Virus record (IMG/VR): IMGVR_UViG_3300037551_000005
Span: 1-20,385 of that record
Strand: one strand, 5' to 3'
DNA: 20,385 bases
From: a virus
Below the pieces are notes generated by a model. The model ran no database searches. It was not told the DNA's origin and saw only the letters and a list, made by a program, of their open reading frames with translations. Numbering within the stretch: position 1 is the first letter of the stretch; every line of letters starts with the position of its first letter. This document shows, piece by piece, positions 15,857-20,385 of this stretch. The position numbers and the translations under genes were made by a program.

Positions 15857-16977
15857 CCGTATCTTCAGAAACCAACAAAGTTTCCTACAATGGAGGGGGC
15901 GGGGTCGTCACCTTTCCATATACCTTCAAGATATTTGCCGATGAGGATCTGCTGGTGGTTATCCGGGATGCCGATGGGGTGGAAACAACTCAGGCCTTGA
16001 CCAGCGATTACACCGTCACCGGGGCCGGGAGTGATTCTGGCGGCAATGTGGTCATGGGAACGGCGCCGGTCTCGGGCGAAACCCTGGTCATAAAGAGGGA
16101 GTTGGAACTCGTTCAGGAAACCGATTACCCTCCTAACGATCCCTTTCCGGCCGAGGCCCACGAGGACGCCTTGGACCGTTTGACCATGGAGGTTCAGCAG
16201 CTCAAGGAAGAAATCGATCGGGCCTTTACGTTCCCCCTGACCTATGCCGGATCCGGATCAAAGGAAATGCCTGAACCCTTAGCTGACTATCTTCTGGGTT
16301 GGAAATCGGATGGGACCGGATTGGAAAATAAAACGGGCCTAAGTGCTAATGCCGTAGTGACATCATTCATGGCCACTCTTCTGGCGGCCTCAACGGCAGG
16401 TGCCGCACAAACAATCCTTGGAATATCGGCCTTTATCAAAACCCTACTTGACGATGCGGATGCGGCCACGGCCAGGGCAACACTTGGCATTGGGGATGAT
16501 GCCGGAATTATCAAAATGTATGGCGGATCTACCGCTCCATTAGGGTATTTGCTTTGTGATGGGGCTTCCTATCTCCAGGCCGATTACGCCGCCCTCTTCG
16601 CGGTCATTGGAACAACCTATGGCAGCGCGGACGGAACCCACTTTAACGTCCCTGACCTCCAGGGTCGCGTTCCCATAGGGGTCGGTACCGGGACAGGCGG
16701 AGGAGCTGCGGGGACGGGAAAGCCGACTGGAGGATCAGCCCTGACCGCCGTCGCTCGGGCCAGGTGGAAAGGGGAGGAAACCCACCAACTTTCTACGGCG
16801 GAGTTGGCCTCTCATACTCACAGTCTCAGTGTATTGGGGGACACAGGGCCCGGCCAACTAGTTGCTGGGACCGGTCAGGCGACCCAAAATGTTTCAGCAA
16901 CCGGATCGGCTGGATCCGGAACGGCCCACAATATCATTCAACCCGTCATGGGTGTTAATTTTATCATAAAAACCTGA
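15853..16977 (+). CDS. Tail fibre with T7-fibre-like anchor and phage tail collar domain
   Basis: Protein of 374 residues; ATG overlaps the giant gene's stop (ATGA), with AGAGGAAAAG as ribosome site. Residues 1-130 (NKVSYNGGGGVVTFPYTFKI, LTSDYTVTGAGSDSGGNVV, DALDRLTMEVQQLKEEI) match the virion-anchoring N-terminal domain of T7 gp17-type fibres. Two short fibre repeats follow, LLAASTAGAAQTILGI (176-191) and LLDDADAATARATLGI (197-212 or so). A tail collar domain starts at about 218 (GIIKMYGGSTAPLGYLLCDG, then FNVPDLQGRVPIGVG). The end has ASHTHS, a His-x-His pair that binds metal in T4 gp12, and a typical NFIIKT terminus. It should trimerise and attach to the tail for receptor contact. The shaft is very short, so it may be an adaptor for other receptor-binding proteins. 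Confidence 0.85.
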   Translation: MTVSSETNKVSYNGGGGVVTFPYTFKIFADEDLLVVIRDADGVETTQALTSDYTVTGAGSDSGGNVVMGTAPVSGETLVIKRELELVQETDYPPNDPFPAEAHEDALDRLTMEVQQLKEEIDRAFTFPLTYAGSGSKEMPEPLADYLLGWKSDGTGLENKTGLSANAVVTSFMATLLAASTAGAAQTILGISAFIKTLLDDADAATARATLGIGDDAGIIKMYGGSTAPLGYLLCDGASYLQADYAALFAVIGTTYGSADGTHFNVPDLQGRVPIGVGTGTGGGAAGTGKPTGGSALTAVARARWKGEETHQLSTAELASHTHSLSVLGDTGPGQLVAGTGQATQNVSATGSAGSGTAHNIIQPVMGVNFIIKT

Positions 16978-16988
16978 GAGGGGATCAG

Positions 16989-17603
16989 ATGAAATACTAC
17001 ATGTTGGATAATAATGGCCGAATTCTCAGTGAAACAGATGAAAGTGAAGTTAATCATTCTCCGGTTCTCCTGGAAGGTCCTCCTGACGATGGGAATATCT
17101 ATAAGAGAGTGGAGGGATCCTGGGTAATAGATCAGGACGCCATGGTTTTACAGGAATCCTTAAATGTGAGCAGGCAACCTGATATCTACGGGAAGACATT
17201 GACCGGTGATGAAGACGCTTTAACTCTGGCTAGGCTGGCCCAGATCCAGACCATCAAGTATGCCATGCGGCTGCTTCTCAAGGGTGTTATCGGCGACCTG
17301 GGGGATAATATCGCCGATGTAACCAGGGCCTTGGTTTTGGCCGAGGGGATCAGAAATGGGGCGATCACAGATGAAAACATAATAAAGGGCTACTCGCAGT
17401 ACTGCCAAGACATGGTTGATATGTACGGGGGACCACAGGCGATCCTGGATGTTTTGAACTATGACCTGCAAGGATTAAAAACCTATCTGGCCCCTTATTA
17501 TTCATCGAGAGATCAGACTATGGGGGCCAATGATATGGGCGCGGTTACGGAAGCAGCGGTCAATTATAATGGAAACACAAGGTCGAAAAATATCGGGCAA
17601 TGA
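16989..17603 (+). CDS. Unrecognised phage protein between fibre genes
   Basis: Protein of 204 residues with GAGAGGGGAT upstream of the ATG. The first about 50 residues (MKYYMLDNNGRILSETDESE, then KRVEGSWVIDQDAMV) resemble the short beta-hairpin start found in many small proteins encoded beside tail fibres. The rest is helical (LTLARLAQIQTIKYAMRLLL, GAITDENIIKGYSQYCQDMV) and ends in an Asn/Gly-rich tail. No signal peptide, catalytic motif or membrane segment is seen. A fibre chaperone or fibre-associated protein is possible from position alone; I do not assign a function. Confidence 0.65.
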   Translation: MKYYMLDNNGRILSETDESEVNHSPVLLEGPPDDGNIYKRVEGSWVIDQDAMVLQESLNVSRQPDIYGKTLTGDEDALTLARLAQIQTIKYAMRLLLKGVIGDLGDNIADVTRALVLAEGIRNGAITDENIIKGYSQYCQDMVDMYGGPQAILDVLNYDLQGLKTYLAPYYSSRDQTMGANDMGAVTEAAVNYNGNTRSKNIGQ

Positions 17604-17625
17604 TCCAGGCTTAAGGAGAGAGACC

Positions 17626-18390
17626 ATGAAAAAATATTTTAACTTGATAATCTGTTTATGGTTTTTGGTCGGGGCTACGGCCCATGCTTTTCCGCCTATG
17701 ATAGGCGGTGGGGGGGCAACTGGGGCTGGAACAGGAGACGTCCTGGCCGGAACGATGGGCACAACGGGGCAGTTATGCACGAAGAACGCCGCCACGAATA
17801 CGATCGACTGTAATACCTCAACCCTTAGCAACGTGACTTTTGGAGGATTTGGAACTTCAAAACCAACTTGCAGCAATAGTTCGGGCAATTTGACGGACTG
17901 CACCAACCTGACCGATGTAGCCGTCCCGGACAAGGCCGCCTATACCGACATCAACACCGGCTCAGACGACGCCAAATTTGCCACGCCAGCGGCCCTGAAA
18001 GCCTCCTATGTGGCGACCAAGGACGTGGGGTGGGCCATTATTGACAGCGACACGGTGACGGCAGTTGCCGACGGGAAAAAAGCCTATGTTGTCCCGGCCT
18101 CCCTGAACGGCATGAACGTGGTCGGATTCACCTGTACAGTTTACAACCTCAATTCTGCAAGCGGGGGAGCGACTACGGCTCAATTAAGACGATCCAGGGC
18201 AGGGACCGACGCCGATGTCCTCAGCTCGGCGTTGTCCATCGCCTACACCGCTTACACGGCAAACGGGACAATCAATACCTCATATGATGATTTGGCGACA
18301 GGGGATCTGCTTTTTGTTGATATCGACAGCGTGACCACCGGCGCGGCCCAGAAGGGCTTTGCCTGTACCATGACGGCGCGGTTGCCATAG
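17626..18390 (+). CDS. Predicted exported tail-fibre-like adhesin with signal peptide
   Basis: Start chosen at ATG 17626, which follows AAGGAGAG; a longer frame open from ATG 17530 overlaps the previous gene and lacks a ribosome site. Protein of 254 residues. Residues 1-21 are a Sec signal peptide (MKKYFNLIICLWFLVG core, AHA cleavage site before F22). Next comes a Gly-rich motif MIGGGGATG (25-33), a Cys-containing region (QLCTKN, IDCNTS, PTCSNSSGNLTDC) able to form disulfides, a fibre-type segment NTGSDDAKFATPAALKAS, and a C-terminal beta domain (GFTCTVYNLNSASGG, GDLLFVDIDSV) like those in phage fibre tips. This combines fibre features with export features, so it may be a virion protein that folds outside the cytoplasm or a secreted adhesin. 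Confidence 0.75.
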   Translation: MKKYFNLIICLWFLVGATAHAFPPMIGGGGATGAGTGDVLAGTMGTTGQLCTKNAATNTIDCNTSTLSNVTFGGFGTSKPTCSNSSGNLTDCTNLTDVAVPDKAAYTDINTGSDDAKFATPAALKASYVATKDVGWAIIDSDTVTAVADGKKAYVVPASLNGMNVVGFTCTVYNLNSASGGATTAQLRRSRAGTDADVLSSALSIAYTAYTANGTINTSYDDLATGDLLFVDIDSVTTGAAQKGFACTMTARLP

Positions 18391-18398
18391 GTGACGAA

Positions 18399-18965
18399 AT
18401 GAAAAAAAATCTCGTTTTTTTGTTGATTTTATCTTGGGTCTTTCCGTCCTTTGGTTTGGCCGGAGGATTGATAGGGAGTGGCGGGACGACAGGGGTTTGT
18501 TCTCTTTGCAGATCGGGAACCGACGGATCGCTTTACCGGCCAAATACTGCCACAGAAGACAGTTCTTTGGATGCCTGGATTGCAATGCCATTCAACTTAG
18601 GTGCAAACAAATGTATAAGCGGAGTAACAGCATCGGCGTTTGACAATGGCAGTAGTTATGGATTAACCGGAGAAATATATACGGATTCAAGCGGTTCACC
18701 TGGCAGTATAGTGGCCCCTGGTTATACCTCCACGATGGCTAATATCCCTGATGCCATTGCCAATAATGTACTTTCATTTGCAGTCGTGCAGAATCTTCCA
18801 ACCGGGGATTATTGGATAGTTATCAAGCCGACAGGAACAGTAAATTGGGGGAAGAGAACATCGGGAGGGATTACTACGTTAAAATTTAGTGCCCTAAAAA
18901 ATGGGAGTGATTGGCTACCGACAACCTGGAAAGTAGATTTAGGGGTGCTTGGATGCTCTCAATAA
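18399..18965 (+). CDS. Predicted exported beta-sandwich protein with signal peptide
   Basis: Protein of 188 residues, 8 bases after the previous gene, with a weak AGGTGA ribosome site. Residues 1-21 form a signal peptide (MKKN, hydrophobic LVFLLILSWVF, cleavage after GLA). The motif LIGSGGTTG (24-32) parallels the Gly-rich motif of the preceding protein at the same distance from its signal peptide, and is followed by CSLC. The body is beta-rich (CISGVTASAFDNGSSYGLTG, YTDSSGSPGSIVA, GDYWIVIKPTG), a pattern found in jelly-roll modules of surface and extracellular proteins. No enzyme motif seen. Likely a receptor-binding or surface accessory protein working with its neighbours. Confidence 0.7.
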   Translation: MKKNLVFLLILSWVFPSFGLAGGLIGSGGTTGVCSLCRSGTDGSLYRPNTATEDSSLDAWIAMPFNLGANKCISGVTASAFDNGSSYGLTGEIYTDSSGSPGSIVAPGYTSTMANIPDAIANNVLSFAVVQNLPTGDYWIVIKPTGTVNWGKRTSGGITTLKFSALKNGSDWLPTTWKVDLGVLGCSQ

Positions 18966-20385
18966 AACGCCTGATATTCCTATTCTGTCTATTATCAATT
19001 CCTTGTTCGACCTTTGGTGCCGATATTTACATTACTCAGGCAACGTCGGGGAGTGACACAGGGGCAAGTTGTGCCAATGCCCACTCAGCCTCTTGGTTTA
19101 ATACCAACGCAACAGGCGGGAATGTCTATCACCTCTGCGGCACGTTTACCGGAACAGCAGGACAGACCATCTTGACTATTCCGGCAAGTGGTACGGCAGG
19201 ACCAGGGAATGATTTAAAGGTTTTATTTGAGACGGGTGCAATACTTGCAGCCCCTTATTGGAGTCTGAATGGAGCAATTCATATTAATGGTAAAAACTAT
19301 ATTACTATTGATGGGGGGTCAAACGGAGTCATAGAAAATACAGCCAATGGTTCAGGATTGACATATCAGGCAGATACTGCTGGGTTACTTGTAGAAGGAA
19401 ATTCATCCCATATTGAGATTAAAAATTTAACCGTTACAAATATGTATGTTCGTGAGATATCTCTAGCCAGTCTTGACAGAGCAGGTGGAACCTCATGGGG
19501 TGTTCAAAATACTTCCTCTGGAACTGATATATCTATTCACAATAATAATGTATCTTGGTGTAGTGGTGCTATTCTTTCCGGAGGTTCAGGAGGAACAAAT
19601 TTTAACATATATAGTAACACAACTAGACACATGAATTGGGGGATATATATTACTCCATCCTCTGACGCAGCAATATCTAATTATAATGTTTATAGTAATG
19701 ATATCTCAGATTGGAGTGGTTGGGAATGTCCTGGTGGAGGTGCGGCAGGTATTTGTGCAGCTGGGGTATCCCCCTGGGATTCAGGAACAACATATTCCAT
19801 TGATCAACGAGTTACCAGTGGTGGTCTAATATGGAGGAGTAAAGTTAACAGTAATTATGGAAATACTCCTGAAAATGGAAGTTATTGGCAAGATATGGAT
19901 GTATTTCACCAAGATGGAATATTTATTGCTGGTCATCACATTATTTCTACTACTCCTATTAATATTTATAGTAATTATATTCATGGTTTAACGGGTGGAA
20001 GTCCATCGGCTTCAATTTTTTTAACCCTTCAACCATATAGTTATACTTTGGATGACTTGCCTGGGCCAAGAGTATATGTTTACAATAATATTATTACTCC
20101 AGATCCCGTTAGAGGAGGAATTGGAGTTATCGCAAGTGGTTCAGGGGCTAGTAATTGGTTTTATAATAATACCATTGAAGCTGGTGGGTCGGGTGCTTCT
20201 TGTTTCATTTTTTCTAGTGCAGGAGTTAAAACTCTAGTTAATAACATATGTATTAATGCAAAACTTGGAATTGAAACCTGGGATTCCTATATGGGTGGAC
20301 CTCAATACACATTAGGAACAGTGGATTATAATATCTGGTATAATTCTTGCCAAATGGGTCATTGTTGGTCTGATATTAATCATAT
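18953..20385 (+). CDS. Right-handed beta-helix protein with signal peptide (3' truncated), tailspike/polysaccharide-lyase-like
   Basis: The frame starts at ATG 18953 inside the end of the previous gene (13-base overlap, AGGGG ribosome site) and is open to the right edge, giving 477 complete codons. Residues 1-23 are a signal peptide (MLSIKRLIFLFCLLS, ending TFGA before DIY). Residues 24-120 (DIYITQATSGSDTGASCANA, YHLCGTFTGTAGQTILTIPA, FETGAILAAPYWS) match the start of bacterial extracellular beta-helix proteins. After ITIDGGSNGVIENTANGSG come many coil-like repeats (EIKNLTVTN, SIHNNNVSWC, NIYSNTTRH, NVYSNDISDW, VYVYNNIITP, NWFYNNTIEA). Residues 275-312 carry an inserted W-TTY-RV-W-NTP-YW module like small chitin-binding-type domains. 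Probable role: binding or cleaving surface polysaccharide. From about 19240 the DNA is clearly AT-rich. Confidence 0.8.
   Translation, partial: MLSIKRLIFLFCLLSIPCSTFGADIYITQATSGSDTGASCANAHSASWFNTNATGGNVYHLCGTFTGTAGQTILTIPASGTAGPGNDLKVLFETGAILAAPYWSLNGAIHINGKNYITIDGGSNGVIENTANGSGLTYQADTAGLLVEGNSSHIEIKNLTVTNMYVREISLASLDRAGGTSWGVQNTSSGTDISIHNNNVSWCSGAILSGGSGGTNFNIYSNTTRHMNWGIYITPSSDAAISNYNVYSNDISDWSGWECPGGGAAGICAAGVSPWDSGTTYSIDQRVTSGGLIWRSKVNSNYGNTPENGSYWQDMDVFHQDGIFIAGHHIISTTPINIYSNYIHGLTGGSPSASIFLTLQPYSYTLDDLPGPRVYVYNNIITPDPVRGGIGVIASGSGASNWFYNNTIEAGGSGASCFIFSSAGVKTLVNNICINAKLGIETWDSYMGGPQYTLGTVDYNIWYNSCQMGHCWSDINH
19240..20385 (+). other. AT-rich tract covering the beta-helix
   Basis: G plus C falls to about 22-40% in lines I counted (13 of 60 at 19921, 24 of 60 at 19981) from about half upstream, with a codon shift to AAT, ATT, GGT and AGT. 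The change occurs inside the gene, after the signal peptide and first domain, which suggests the helix part was acquired separately from its N-terminus. Confidence 0.65.

Noticed and set aside
17530-17625. Upstream ATG extension of the exported adhesin
   Set aside because: It overlaps the preceding gene, has no ribosome site, and would bury the signal peptide 32 residues from the start; ATG 17626 has a good site.
15853-20385. Diversity-generating retroelement as in phage BPP-1
   Set aside because: The head genes resemble BPP-1, but there is no reverse transcriptase, template repeat or variable repeat in the window. It could still lie beyond the right edge.
1-20385. CRISPR arrays, tRNA genes, insertion sequences, integrase or attachment sites
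   Set aside because: I saw no regularly spaced repeats, cloverleaf-like segments, transposase or integrase motifs; the coding density leaves almost no free space.

Overview
The window is a late, structural-gene segment of a tailed double-stranded DNA phage or prophage with short-tail (podovirus) architecture. All genes I can support lie on the plus strand. They are packed almost without gaps, with stop/start overlaps (ATGA, TGATG) or spacers under about 65 bases. Gene order and protein character match the podovirus group of Bordetella phage BPP-1 and Salmonella phage epsilon15 for the head genes, and T7-like logic for the tail and ejection genes. The host cannot be identified from this DNA. 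Strong AGGAGG ribosome sites, coding DNA of mostly 50-55% GC and several Sec-type signal peptides point to a bacterium, probably Gram-negative; a closer assignment would be a guess.

Layout. 1-671: C-terminal part of a scaffolding-like protein, cut by the left edge. 684-1652: major capsid protein. 1664-2104: capsid cement protein. 2123-2154: strong intrinsic terminator. 2166-2648: small beta-rich virion-type protein with a signal peptide. 2662-3108: acidic protein with a SAP/HeH-like C-terminus. 3101-3685: tail adaptor (T7 gp11 class). 3687-5780: tail nozzle (T7 gp12 class) carrying an inserted carbohydrate-binding-like domain. 5777-6217: gp13-like GNAT-fold protein. 6217-6957 and 6963-8774: two internal virion (ejection) proteins. 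8777-15856: a 2359-residue giant internal virion/polyvalent protein. 15853-16977: tail fibre with a collar domain. 16989-17603: unknown protein. 17626-18390, 18399-18965 and 18953 to the right edge: three predicted surface proteins with signal peptides, the last a right-handed beta-helix that is AT-rich and cut by the window end.

How it works together (inference from family knowledge): scaffold, capsid and cement build the head; adaptor and nozzle close it and form the short tail; the gp13-like protein and the three large internal proteins are packed in the head or ejected to make the DNA channel; the fibre and beta-helix proteins recognise the cell surface. The terminator after the cement gene probably gives head proteins more transcript than the tail genes downstream.

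The most unusual part is the giant protein. Its first half is a string of apparently exchangeable modules: a GNAT acyltransferase-like domain, an AT-rich unknown domain, a phosphoribosyltransferase-like domain and a zinc metallopeptidase (HEIFH). Modules are separated by a recurring LFQG linker. Two linker copies are identical over 33 bp and bracket the GNAT module exactly in frame, which looks like a recombination-ready domain cassette. The second unusual theme is that four proteins encoded among virion genes begin with clear Sec signal peptides.
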